Origin: Epithemia pelagica
Taxonomy: Eukaryota; Bacillariophyta; Bacillariophyceae; Surirellales; Surirellaceae
Reading direction: 5' to 3'
NCBI GenBank assembly: GCA_946965045.2
Contig: OX337240.1
Span: 2,418,001-2,482,000, forward strand
DNA length: 64,000 bases
The notes below the pieces were generated by a model. That model was not told where the DNA came from and searched no databases. It saw only the letters and a list, made by a program, of their open reading frames with translations. Position 1 is the stretch's first letter, and each line of letters starts with the position of its first letter. Below are positions 18,531-27,724 of this stretch, piece after piece. The translations under genes were made by a program, and so were the position numbers.

Positions 18531-21500
18531 CTTCGTAACCACTGTTAGCGAAAACGAAGACTCTTACTCACCAGAAGAAATTCGTAGAGCCAAGTCGGCA
18601 AGATCACTCCTGGCGAAGATAGGAAGGCCTTCTACCAAGGATTATCTTCATATCCTAAGGCACAACCTACTGCCAAACGCTAACATTACCACTGATGATG
18701 TGCACAGGGCCGAGAAGATCTATGGTCCAGATTTGGGAACGCTCAAAGGCAAGACAACTAGACGCAAGTCTCCATTTGTCGACACGTCCACGACAGTACC
18801 ACCTCGCATTGCAGAGGAGCACAAGGATGTCACGTTGACCATCGATGTCATGCACGTGAACAATGTACCCTTCCTTGTCACCACATCAAGGAAAATACAT
18901 TTCGGGACGATAGACGCCATACAATCAACCACCGATGCCAATATTACACAATCCCTGAAAAAGACTGTGGCAGTTTACCGACGTGGCGGGATGCGACCGA
19001 GAATTGTACTGGCTGATGGTGCCTTTACAAGTGACGATATGCAAGCCAATCTTCAACTCCTCGGTATTACCATCAACCCCACTGCCAGGGATGAGCATGT
19101 AGGGGATGTGGAACGCTACATCAGGACTGTCAAGGAGAGGATGCGCTGCGTTTATAACACGCTTCCTTTCAAAGCACTGCCGAAGGTGATGTTGATTGAG
19201 TTGGCCAAATTTGCTACTTTCTGGTTAAACTGCTTCCCACATCAGACCGGCATCTCCAAAACACAAAGTCCACGCCTACTCGTGACTGGAGAGCATATCG
19301 ATTTCAACAAACATTGTCGGTACGAATTTGGCCAATACGTGCAGTGCCATGAGCAGCACGATAACACCATGGCCCCAAGAACCATCGTAGCTATCGCACT
19401 GAGGCCAACAGGTAATCGGCAGGGAAGTTATTACTTCCTGAGTCTCACTAGCGGCAGAGTAATCACAAGGAATCATGCCACAGCTTTACCGATGCCAGAA
19501 GAAGTCATTCAACGTGTGCACCAGTTGGCACAAAGCCAGGAAATGCAACCCGGCTTAGCGTTCGGCAATCGGGACAACAGAATCTTGTTCTTAGATGAGA
19601 ACAATGAACTATTTGATGATGATGACGATTCCTATGAAGATGAGCAGGACATGGACGAAGATCTGCGATATGACGATGATCTAGTGGAGAACGAACTAGC
19701 TAATGAGAACGTGCCTGGTGACGATAATGTCATAGACGAGCCAGAGCCCAACCATCCGTTGGATAATCTGGATCTTGAACCTTTGGAAATCCAAGGAGTG
19801 GGGGCAGAAGCCAATCTGCCTGATCCGGTAGACGATGACCAAGATTATGGTGAGCGAGAACAAAACAATAACGATGCGATCAATGATGATGCTATGGAGG
19901 ATGTGGACATGGATAATGATGATGAGGATGATGGAGGGGAGCTAGCCGGTGGATTGGAGGAGGAGGAGAAAGAAGAAGAAGCATCTCACACGGTTGAGGA
20001 CGTGGGGATGGAGAATGCAGATCATGAACAGGAGAACAACAACCAACCCGAAAATGAACCCCGATACAATTTACGGCCGAATCGACAAAGAAGTTATGCC
20101 CACCGATACGGACATTCTTATGCCGCAGTGGACAAGCTTCAGCGTGGACGTTACGATGGCTATTTGAGAGATGGAATTCTGTATTTGGTGTCCACGGAAA
20201 TCAACATGGCCACACCACAAATGCCAATGAAAAAAGGCATCAAGCTGTTCGGTGATAAAGGCGTGGCTGCTGTGAAAGTGGAGATACAGCAGTTACACGA
20301 CCGCGGTGTTCTACGGGCTGTTCATAAAACTGATTTAACTTGGAACCAAGTGCAAGAAGCGTTAGGATACTTGATGTTCCTAAAACGCAAGCGCTGTGGC
20401 AAAATCAAAGGAAGAGGCTGCGCTGACGGGAGAAAGCAACGAGCTTATATTGACAAACCCGAATCGGCGTCACCCACAGTTGCTACTGAATCCGTTTTCA
20501 TCACTGCCGTGATCGACGCTCTAGAACGACGCGTGGTTGCAGTAGCTGATATACCAGGGGCATTCATGCACTCTGACATGGACCCCGACGTATATATGCG
20601 ACTAGATGGATTGATGGCTGAGCTATTGCTGGAAGTGGATTATGACACTTACGCTCCTTTCTTGACCTATGAGAAGGGTCAACCGGTGATTTATGTGGAG
20701 ATGCTGAAAGCTCTTTACGGCACGCTTCGTGCCGCTCGCTTGTTTTGGGAGAAGCTTACCGCTGTGCTCAAGAGTTGGGGATTTGTTATCAATCCCTATG
20801 ACTCGTGTGTTGCCAACAAACATGTAAACGATCGGCAGCTCACTGTGACGTGGCATATTGACGATTTAAAAGTCTCGCACGTTGATGGCAAGGTAGTTCA
20901 TCAATTTTTGGATGACCTACGAGCGGAGTTCGGACAGTTGGGCGAGATCTCAGTGTCTGAGGGCACTCGACACGATTACCTTGGCATGTTCCTCGACTAT
21001 GGGGAAGATGGTGTGGTTCAAGTGGATATGAGATCGTATCTTGACACCATCTTACTTGACTTACCAAAAGAATGGATCGGTCGCGCCCGTAGTCCCGCAG
21101 CCAAACACCTTTATCATGTGAACCCAAAGACTCACAAGCTGGATGAAACAAAATCAGACCGGTTCCACAGTGTGACCATGCAACTCGCCTACATGGCACA
21201 ACGTGGTCGCCCTGATATACGGACTGCCGTAACTTTTCTCAGCACCCGTGTCATGGCTCCTGATGATGATGACTATCGCAAACTCGGACGTGTTCTGAAG
21301 TATTTACAATCCACACGCGATTTGATCCTGCGCCTAGAAGGGGATCCAATGATGCATATGTGGTGGTGGGTTGACGCATCTTATGCGACTCATCCCGACC
21401 TTAAAGGACACACTGGGGGTTTCATGACCATGGGAAAAGGAGCAGTGGTGACGGCATCATCGAAACAAAAACTCGTGGCCCGTAGTTCCACTGAATGTGA

Positions 21501-22023
21501 ACTCATTGGGGTACACGATGTACTCCCGTCTATCATCTGGACCAAGAATTTCATACAGGCACAAGGCCATGAGATTAAGGACGTAACCCTACATCAAGAC
21601 AATCAGAGTAGTATTCTATTGGCGAAAAATGGACGGCTATCCAGTTCTAAACGAACCAAACATATCAACCTTCGCTACTTTTATATCACGGACTGCATCA
21701 AGCGCAAAGAGCTGGATATTGCATTCTGTCCGACTGAAGAGATGGTCGCCGATTTTTTTACCAAGCCATTACAAGGTCGCATATTCTACCAATTGCGTGA
21801 TATCATCATGAATGTACCAGCGGATAGTAAATATCATTCCTCGGCACAAAGGAGTGTGTTGAGGATAGCAGAGCCACCGGTGAATATAGAGGACCAAGGT
21901 GCGACTGGCGAAGGGAAGAAAGATTCGAAAGATACGGAATCATGGACATTGGTTTGTCGACGTGGCAAAAGCAACGAAAGAACGAACAAGAGAGCTAACG
22001 CTCATTCAATGGAGAATACGTAG
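18517..22023 (+). CDS. Pol of element 3 (integrase, RT, RNase H)
   Basis: A 1168-residue frame starting at an ATG that overlaps the end of gag. Integrase is divergent: Asp in TIDVMHV (18844), Asp in LADGAF (19015) and Glu in GDVERYIRT (19111). A long Asp/Glu-rich linker follows (about 19600-20050). RT has ADIPGAFMHSDM and the active box HIDD at 20854-20865 instead of YVDD. RNase H reads VDASYATHPDLKGHTGG, then SSTECELIGV and HINLRYFYITD. The last 55 codons lie inside the 3' LTR. No disruption is seen. Confidence 0.9.
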   Translation: MLQSSFVTTVSENEDSYSPEEIRRAKSARSLLAKIGRPSTKDYLHILRHNLLPNANITTDDVHRAEKIYGPDLGTLKGKTTRRKSPFVDTSTTVPPRIAEEHKDVTLTIDVMHVNNVPFLVTTSRKIHFGTIDAIQSTTDANITQSLKKTVAVYRRGGMRPRIVLADGAFTSDDMQANLQLLGITINPTARDEHVGDVERYIRTVKERMRCVYNTLPFKALPKVMLIELAKFATFWLNCFPHQTGISKTQSPRLLVTGEHIDFNKHCRYEFGQYVQCHEQHDNTMAPRTIVAIALRPTGNRQGSYYFLSLTSGRVITRNHATALPMPEEVIQRVHQLAQSQEMQPGLAFGNRDNRILFLDENNELFDDDDDSYEDEQDMDEDLRYDDDLVENELANENVPGDDNVIDEPEPNHPLDNLDLEPLEIQGVGAEANLPDPVDDDQDYGEREQNNNDAINDDAMEDVDMDNDDEDDGGELAGGLEEEEKEEEASHTVEDVGMENADHEQENNNQPENEPRYNLRPNRQRSYAHRYGHSYAAVDKLQRGRYDGYLRDGILYLVSTEINMATPQMPMKKGIKLFGDKGVAAVKVEIQQLHDRGVLRAVHKTDLTWNQVQEALGYLMFLKRKRCGKIKGRGCADGRKQRAYIDKPESASPTVATESVFITAVIDALERRVVAVADIPGAFMHSDMDPDVYMRLDGLMAELLLEVDYDTYAPFLTYEKGQPVIYVEMLKALYGTLRAARLFWEKLTAVLKSWGFVINPYDSCVANKHVNDRQLTVTWHIDDLKVSHVDGKVVHQFLDDLRAEFGQLGEISVSEGTRHDYLGMFLDYGEDGVVQVDMRSYLDTILLDLPKEWIGRARSPAAKHLYHVNPKTHKLDETKSDRFHSVTMQLAYMAQRGRPDIRTAVTFLSTRVMAPDDDDYRKLGRVLKYLQSTRDLILRLEGDPMMHMWWWVDASYATHPDLKGHTGGFMTMGKGAVVTASSKQKLVARSSTECELIGVHDVLPSIIWTKNFIQAQGHEIKDVTLHQDNQSSILLAKNGRLSSSKRTKHINLRYFYITDCIKRKELDIAFCPTEEMVADFFTKPLQGRIFYQLRDIIMNVPADSKYHSSAQRSVLRIAEPPVNIEDQGATGEGKKDSKDTESWTLVCRRGKSNERTNKRANAHSMENT

Positions 22024-22079
22024 TTCGATAAGCCTATAAAGAGTTGCTTTTACGGCACGGCTTGTTAGAAGTTTCAACA
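21857..22079 (+). repeat. 3' LTR of element 3
   Basis: 223 bp, identical to 15980-16202 except gagagct/gagagcc. It overlaps the end of pol (to 22023) and is followed by the target duplication ACTAC (22080-22084). Confidence 0.95.
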
Positions 22080-22092
22080 ACTACGCTGTCAC

Positions 22093-22111
22093 GGTGGAAT
22101 TTTTCGTCCCC
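22093..22111 (+). repeat. Right arm of the 19-bp inverted repeat
   Basis: GGTGGAATTTTTCGTCCCC pairs exactly with 15944-15962. It ends 16 bases before the start codon at 22128, so the undisturbed hairpin would sit in the 5' untranslated region or core promoter of that gene. Confidence 0.85.
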
Positions 22112-22127
22112 CGGAGCCCATACCAAA

Positions 22128-23669
22128 ATGTCGATGCCGGTGATTGACGCGGTGCAGAAGAAGAGGAAGGCGACGATGACGACAATGGTGTATTCACCTG
22201 AGCAGCAAGCAACCAGCTTCATGGAAGCCATACTGGCGGACCCGACTGTGCTACACCCAATTTCGGATAAACTCCACTGCATTTTCAAGAAAATTCCGCA
22301 TCCTGTCTTTACGAAAAACGTTGTAGATATTGCAATTCGACACCAGGACTTGACCTTTTGGGAATCCTGTGTTGCTGAATTGGAGAATCCTTCTGAGACC
22401 CGAAATCGCATGGTTTCGATCGGGTCTCCAGGGATTGGCAAATCAACAACCGCACTGTTTCTTATTAGAAAGCTCTTGTACATGGGGCTGACTGTGGTCT
22501 TTATGATGAAGGGCGAGGGACTAATTGTCCAATTCAAGCCGAACGGAGATAAAGTGACTGGTGCGAATGACGTGGATGTAGAAATTTTCCCAGAAACAAC
22601 GCCAAAATGGGAGATAGCATCTTTGTTGGATCAAAGAACATACTACATTGTGGACCCAGGCATGACGAAGGAGAACTGCAACCCCCCGGGAAGAGTGAAC
22701 GCAAAAGTGATAATAGTGGCTTCCCCTGATGAAAGACACTGGGGGGGAAACTCGTTCCCGAAAGACGAGCCTGGTTTTCCTGGTGGATTCTACCGTTATT
22801 TCCCACCTTGGACGTTGATGGAACTCCAGGCTGCGGCGCAAGAAATATTAAATTCAGGGCCTGTACAGTCACAGGAGATCGAACGGCAGTTCTCCGTTTT
22901 CGGCGGCATACCCCGACACGTTTTCAAACTTTCTGAAGCAGCTGAAAATGAACAGATATTGGAACAAAGGATCAGAGCTCTTTCGCCAACTCAAGCGCGG
23001 AACCTTATCTCTGGGTTCTTTCCACTCCATGCGAAGTTCGGCGCAGATCAGCCGCAAGGGGGGATCACCATCTTCACGCCAAAACGCAGTTTCAAGGCCG
23101 TGACTGTCAGTCTTGCCTCAGATTCTGTACGCGGCTGGGTTCGTTCATTTTTTATGGACAACATTTGGAGCGACCTGGCGTTGTACCCAACGCCCACCGC
23201 TTGGCAACTACTCGAAAGCTACATGATGGAGGCGTTGGAGAAGACTAACCAGTACACAGTACGCAAGTGCGTCGGCAAAAATGAAAACCAGTACTCACAT
23301 GTGTTCACTGTACAGCTAGGAGGCTGTGCTTCCAAGTCGTTCCAGATGGACTGCACCGACGCGGTGTTCGATGGGGCAGACAATGTCCTCTTCTATTCAT
23401 CCGACAGTACACACCCACTCTACGATATGGTATATAAGAGAGGCTCCATATTCCATGCCTTTCAGGTCACTGTCGGTCGCACCCATGATTCTAAGGAAGC
23501 TCAGATTAGGGCCATAGCATCGAGGTTGCTTACCCATGCAGGAGACGAGTTGAGGCTGTACTATGCTGTTCATGAGAGTATTTTTGACTCCTTTGTCACC
23601 AATCCAGTGAGACCTATTGCTGTTCAAGGAGTGTCCCTCTATCATTTGTGTTTGCAAAAGAATCTCTAG
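22128..23669 (+). CDS. Crinkler/RHS-like P-loop NTPase with C-terminal nuclease-like domain
   Basis: 513 residues from the ATG at 22128. A Walker A loop GSPGIGKS is at 22421-22444, followed by a Walker B-like strand (YYIVDPG, about 22641), a sensor-like strand (AKVIIVASPDERHW) and the segment FPPWTLMELQAAAQEI, then FGGIPRHVFKLS. That pattern is typical of trypanosome retrotransposon-hot-spot proteins and of Crinkler-type NTPases. The C-terminal part (DMVYKRGSIFHAFQVTVGRT, about 23420-23490) resembles the restriction-endonuclease-fold tip of those proteins, with the Gln-Val-Thr strand. Known members couple an NTPase to a nuclease and are thought to act inside nuclei or in conflicts. Element 3 lies about 50 bp upstream and probably disrupts the promoter. 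Confidence 0.65.
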   Translation: MSMPVIDAVQKKRKATMTTMVYSPEQQATSFMEAILADPTVLHPISDKLHCIFKKIPHPVFTKNVVDIAIRHQDLTFWESCVAELENPSETRNRMVSIGSPGIGKSTTALFLIRKLLYMGLTVVFMMKGEGLIVQFKPNGDKVTGANDVDVEIFPETTPKWEIASLLDQRTYYIVDPGMTKENCNPPGRVNAKVIIVASPDERHWGGNSFPKDEPGFPGGFYRYFPPWTLMELQAAAQEILNSGPVQSQEIERQFSVFGGIPRHVFKLSEAAENEQILEQRIRALSPTQARNLISGFFPLHAKFGADQPQGGITIFTPKRSFKAVTVSLASDSVRGWVRSFFMDNIWSDLALYPTPTAWQLLESYMMEALEKTNQYTVRKCVGKNENQYSHVFTVQLGGCASKSFQMDCTDAVFDGADNVLFYSSDSTHPLYDMVYKRGSIFHAFQVTVGRTHDSKEAQIRAIASRLLTHAGDELRLYYAVHESIFDSFVTNPVRPIAVQGVSLYHLCLQKNL

Positions 23670-24201
23670 TGGTGAGCTACTTTCTGCCTAAAGTATTTTG
23701 TGATGTGAGAGCCGCCATGTTTGTGACACCGAGGCGTCCACTTGTCAAAAACTAAGGATAGATGAGAGCAAAAATGAAATCGTGGAAAAGTGCTCCAATC
23801 TTTTTTGTGTTGTGGAGACATCAGGGAAGCAAAAAACGTGAAGCAGATACGGTACCAATTCGAGTGGAATTGCAGGTCTTTTTTTCAAGATGAAATTTGC
23901 GGCTCAGAATCTAAGCAAGCTACCTCTAGCTCGGTAGTCGATGCTCCCCCTGTTTCGCTACGACAAACCGAAGAGTGCTCTTCGTTCGTTGTTGGACTGA
24001 AGTCCCATTATGGAGGGCATGAAAAAGCCTTGGACGGGAAACAAAAGACAAACGACCGCCAGAAGAATGAGTCGGAGTGTTTGTAAGCAAGGTGCGCTCG
24101 TCATGGTCGTCAGTTCGGTTGGTGCTTGTGTTGTAGCAACGATCGGGGCTAACAACACGTGCACTATTGATTTCCCCAAACGCCCTCCCAAAGACTTTAT
24201 T
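23670..24201. other. Intergenic spacer between convergent genes
   Basis: The genes at 22128-23669 and 24202-25461 converge here, so it should hold both 3' untranslated regions. No further gene or repeat was recognised. Confidence 0.5.
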
Positions 24202-25461
24202 TCATACAGTAGTTTCGTTGCGAAATCCACCCCGACGCAATGCTTCATTGTAGTAACTAGCTCGAACAGCAGCGTCCTTCGAGTCCGTTTGTTCCTTGTC
24301 GTTGGCATAGCAACCAATGGGGATTTCGTAGTCATCATCTTCACTGTCGCTGTCATCGCTTGGGGGACATGCTGGCATCAGCTTCTGGCCATTCGACGCA
24401 GAGTAATTAATTGCAGATTTGGCAAGGAGCAACCAAGGATCTGGTAGCGAAGTTCCCCTGCTCATACGAGCCTTCGCAATTCGTACATTAACATTTGGCG
24501 GAAGGGTAAGGGGAATGGGAATCGTTATCTCACGCTTGATTTGCAAATGTTCAGAGATGAGTTTTTTCCAGCGTAAAAGAGTGGCGTTTTTCGAAGTAAA
24601 ATACTCCTCGGGTAGTGATTCAAATACGTTCTTGCACAGAAGATGACCCGCAATACCCTTCATAAAATGAGTCACATTTTGACACGCCGTAGTTATTTCC
24701 TCTGGACTGCAAATGCCTTTTGCTAACCGAAGTATCTCACTCGCCACTGTTTCCTTTCTAGGACCAAAGGTAAAGACGGCCGCGTCATAGTCAACCGCGT
24801 GATGATCGTCCGTGGCCCAATTCAAAATCTGATCCAGCGGTAACAGTGGAACGATCAACACAGATGGCTTATCGGAATCAAAATGCTCTCCCTGGAGCTT
24901 CAAATACATTTTGTTGAATTTGTGGCCCTTTAATGATGTGTATTGGAAGCCTCCCTTAACCCCCACCAGGAGTTTACGCCGGTTTGTGTGCATGTGTCCG
25001 TTGAGTCCAAGATCTTCAATCTTAATTCCAATGGCTGCCTCGGCAAGGAATGGATAAGCTCTATGGCAGATCTTGGTATGAGAAAGTAAATGGGCCGCCT
25101 GCCCACCGAGGTTTCCAACTGGGTCGATTTTCTCTGTATTGCCCGTATGGTTTGCCGTGCCAGATGTCCAGTCTGGATCTCTGATCTCGTTTGAAATATG
25201 TCGGTAGCAAGATTGATATAATCCACCCTGAGCTGGGTTTCGCGTAATGTTGTCAAAGTCTAGGGCCGGAGTGGCGAGGCGATACGTCGATTCGCCCCAA
25301 ACATGCTCCATGTGCGAGAAGTGCTTTCCACGCAGCCGTCTTACACACTCTTGCGTCTCCAAAGAATGCAAAAAAGCATTTCTTTCCTGCTCAAGTTGAT
25401 GAATTGTTTTGTTTGATCCTGACCACATATGTGGTTGTTGATTTGGTTGTTGCGCTACCAT
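24202..25461 (-). CDS. Unknown protein, possible HNH-type nuclease fold
   Basis: 419 residues from the first ATG in frame (25461; the frame is open further upstream without an ATG). The middle holds GNLGGQAAHLLSHTKICHR, then HTNRRKLLVGV and LKGHKFNKMYLKLQ. The spacing of AHLL, an Asn followed by a hydrophobic strand, and a final His followed by Phe resembles HNH endonuclease cores, but sequence support is weak. The C-terminal third is helical, and the last 60 residues are acidic then basic (SDDSDSEDDDYE). There is no signal peptide or membrane segment. If the HNH guess is wrong it is simply an unknown intracellular protein. Confidence 0.5.
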   Translation of the reverse strand: MVAQQPNQQPHMWSGSNKTIHQLEQERNAFLHSLETQECVRRLRGKHFSHMEHVWGESTYRLATPALDFDNITRNPAQGGLYQSCYRHISNEIRDPDWTSGTANHTGNTEKIDPVGNLGGQAAHLLSHTKICHRAYPFLAEAAIGIKIEDLGLNGHMHTNRRKLLVGVKGGFQYTSLKGHKFNKMYLKLQGEHFDSDKPSVLIVPLLPLDQILNWATDDHHAVDYDAAVFTFGPRKETVASEILRLAKGICSPEEITTACQNVTHFMKGIAGHLLCKNVFESLPEEYFTSKNATLLRWKKLISEHLQIKREITIPIPLTLPPNVNVRIAKARMSRGTSLPDPWLLLAKSAINYSASNGQKLMPACPPSDDSDSEDDDYEIPIGCYANDKEQTDSKDAAVRASYYNEALRRGGFRNETTV

Positions 25462-25973
25462 TATTGCGGAGTTATTGGATCCCTCTCTTTGTCGTTGTCG
25501 TGGCCAGTCTCTTGCTTTGATTGAGAAAGCGGTCGACAGTTTCGCTTTTGTTGGCAATCAGCAGCAAACGTCGTTGAAGCGGCTGCGTTGCTCCAAAAAC
25601 TCGGAGCACCCAACGAAGATGTTGTTAGACATAACCTTACTAGAGGTCTACCGGTAGGACTACCGGTAGCTAGAGTAGATTGAAACCGCCACGGCGGTAT
25701 AGGACGGCTGAGTTCAGTATCCGTGAGCCACATACCCCCAAGCATGTGAGTGAGTCTCGCGTGATCGCATGCACTGCGGGGCCCATTCTATCGACGCGCG
25801 AAAGCGCGATTTTTGTGGTCATGCTCACCAAAATTCCTTCCAAATCGCATCGCGCTTTCACGCAGGCCATTCTATCAAAGCGCGATTTTGCGATTGCACT
25901 CATTATACGCATGTGCGACCGGACCCGAAAATCGAAAGATAGCACGAGTAGCTTTTGCCCTAGTTACCCCTAC
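25462..25973. other. Spacer upstream of the minus-strand gene
   Basis: This should contain the promoter of the gene starting at 25461. A short palindromic stretch CTACCGGTAGGACTACCGGTAG is at about 25648-25669. Small frames on both strands are not convincing. Confidence 0.4.
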
Positions 25974-26811
25974 CTACCGTAATTTGCGGATTCCTGTCCC
26001 CCCGGAATGTACAAAAATTAAGAGGAGGGGGACAGGACTACCTACGCAATTTCGGATAATTTTTCTTAAGATTCCATTCACACACTACAATAGAATTAAT
26101 TTCTTAGTAAGACTACTTCACGGTGTTTCAGTCCTTTAGAGGAGGGTCGCCCGGCGCGTAGGGTAGAATGACGAGGAGGGCAAATGTTCGAGGAGGGCGC
26201 ATGCCCGACAAGACATATGCCCGTCGAGTCATTCTCCCGACAAGCCGGGCGCCCGACGAGGAAGGAATGAGAAAACACAGGGGAGTAATCTGCTTACTTT
26301 GTATCTAGATGTGTAGGTAGTGACTACCGCCCGGTTTTATTAGGAGTTGGGATGTCGCAACGACATAATTTTCCTTACACGGTTCACCCATGATGTCGCG
26401 CGATTCGCACGATTACTACTTCCCGGCTCTACAATAAATTCCAACTGTAGTATAAAAAAGTGAGACGAACTACCTGCATAGCTAGGTATAGAGTTAGTAA
26501 ATTAATTTTCAACCTCGGGGTTGTAGAGAACGCTTGGTCGCACAATTCCAGTCAGGGGAAAGACCGTGCTTCAATGCGTAGCCTTAACCCTAATCATAAT
26601 ACCCATCATGCTTTATCTCTTGTTTCTCCTCTTTGAATCACTCCCATGTAATGTCAGGCAGTGTGATAGAAAGCTCGGAACGTGAGGAATGTGGGGGTAA
26701 CCCATAAGCCCAGAAAGAACCTACAGATAAAAAGTTAGGGGGCCATGTACGTTAAAGGGGAGTGGGGGGGACAGGACTATAGGGGGGACAGGAATCCGCA
26801 AATTACGGTAG
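25974..26811. mobile_element. Non-autonomous DNA element with 30-bp inverted ends
   Basis: 25974-26003 and 26782-26811 are perfect inverted repeats of 30 bp beginning CTACCGTAATTTGCGGATTC. Next to each lies a second GGGGGACAGGACTA motif, so the subterminal region is also repetitive. There is no ORF for a transposase. The interior contains one copy (26113-26498) of the foldback repeat also found at 32178-32559, so one family has entered the other or they share sequence. No clear target duplication was seen. Confidence 0.75.
26113..26498 (+). repeat. Foldback repeat family, copy A
   Basis: About 385 bp, similar over its length to 32178-32559 but diverged, with several indels. It contains a long imperfect hairpin, GCCCGGCGCG...AGAATGACGAGG (about 26149-26180) pairing with GTCATTCTCCCGAC...GCCGGGC (about 26226-26250). 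A second inverted pair is GTGTAGGTAGT (about 26311) with GAACTACCTGCAT (about 26467). No coding capacity; likely a MITE-like family. Confidence 0.7.
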
Positions 26812-27159
26812 ATATTTTTTACAAACCATAGCTTTTGTTTATAAGCCATTGTCGCATTTACGCAAGATGAGGAACAAACCTTGCAAACAAGCAACACCTC
26901 GAACATGGATCCATATCGAATGACAATGGGTGTACTAAAGAAGGCTACTTGGGCCACGGATTGGGTTCGTGTGACCTTGGAAAAACAAAGGCCTACAAGG
27001 TCACGGCAATGGTCATGCCTGTACATTTGCGAATATCGTGTTCATCGGCACTAATACCACTGTAAATCAACCCATATCCCACCTGGTATTATACAGATAC
27101 CACCAATCCCACAGCAGCACGCATGTGTGCACAACGACAGTATGAGAAAACACATGGAA

Positions 27160-27639
27160 TCATGGATACAACACAAACATGACAACCACCTCTTGGCAAA
27201 TGTCCCTAGTGTCTTGTGCGTGTGTGTGCACGTACCGTACTAAAGGTGGTCCAACTCGAAACAAAGGCATCAACACAAAGGCATCGGTAAAGTAATCCAC
27301 GCCACCCAAACACTTGGGATGATGATGTCCCAATCCGTTCAAGACTGCGGCAAAGAGCAAGGTCGAGACAAAGAATCCGACGGCGGCACTCAAAAAACGG
27401 CAGCAAAACTGGACCGGAAAGACCAATGCAAATAATGAACCACCCAGGAATGCAAGGTAATACCCAACCACGAACAAGCACCCCCGCCATAATGCAAATC
27501 CGTCGGACTGTGCGACAGTCAAGATAAGGATGACTTTTTCTTGCGAATGGTATCGGGTCGACGAGTACGCCGCCATTGCAAGGACGACGATGATCGACCA
27601 AACCCACACCATCCCAATCCACACGAGGAATTCCGACAT
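27160..27639 (-). CDS. Unknown four-helix membrane protein
   Basis: 159 residues from ATG 27639. Hydrophobic segments: VWIGMVWVWSIIVVLAMAAY, then LILTVAQSDGFALW, then CLFVVGYYLAFLGGSLFALV with FPVQFCCRFLSAAVGFF, and VSTLLFAAVL. That gives about four membrane helices with short loops, of similar overall layout to MARVEL/tetraspan proteins, but no family signature was seen. A His-rich loop (GLGHHHPKCLGG) precedes a final amphipathic stretch. It is transcribed away from the EF-hand gene starting within about 100 bp. The antisense 244-residue frame ending at 27206 is probably its shadow. Confidence 0.5.
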   Translation of the reverse strand: MSEFLVWIGMVWVWSIIVVLAMAAYSSTRYHSQEKVILILTVAQSDGFALWRGCLFVVGYYLAFLGGSLFALVFPVQFCCRFLSAAVGFFVSTLLFAAVLNGLGHHHPKCLGGVDYFTDAFVLMPLFRVGPPLVRYVHTHAQDTRDICQEVVVMFVLYP

Positions 27640-27724
27640 CGTGTGTCGGGTCTGTGTTCGAATTCGATGCCAGCAATCTCAATCTTTTGAATGGCGGTGT
27701 TCCGGTTCCGGTTCCGTTCCCTGA

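Larger units (their letters stand above)
15980..22079 (+). mobile_element. Complete Ty1/copia-like retrotransposon (element 3)
   Basis: Two 223-bp LTRs (15980-16202 and 21857-22079) with canonical ends TGTTG...CAACA differ at one base. The target duplication is ACTAC at 15975-15979 and 22080-22084. Between them are three packed ORFs: an unknown upstream ORF, gag with protease, and pol. All are open, so this is a young, possibly autonomous copy. It belongs to a different lineage from elements 2 and 4: protease DNQS, RT box HIDD, and canonical LTR ends. Confidence 0.95.
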
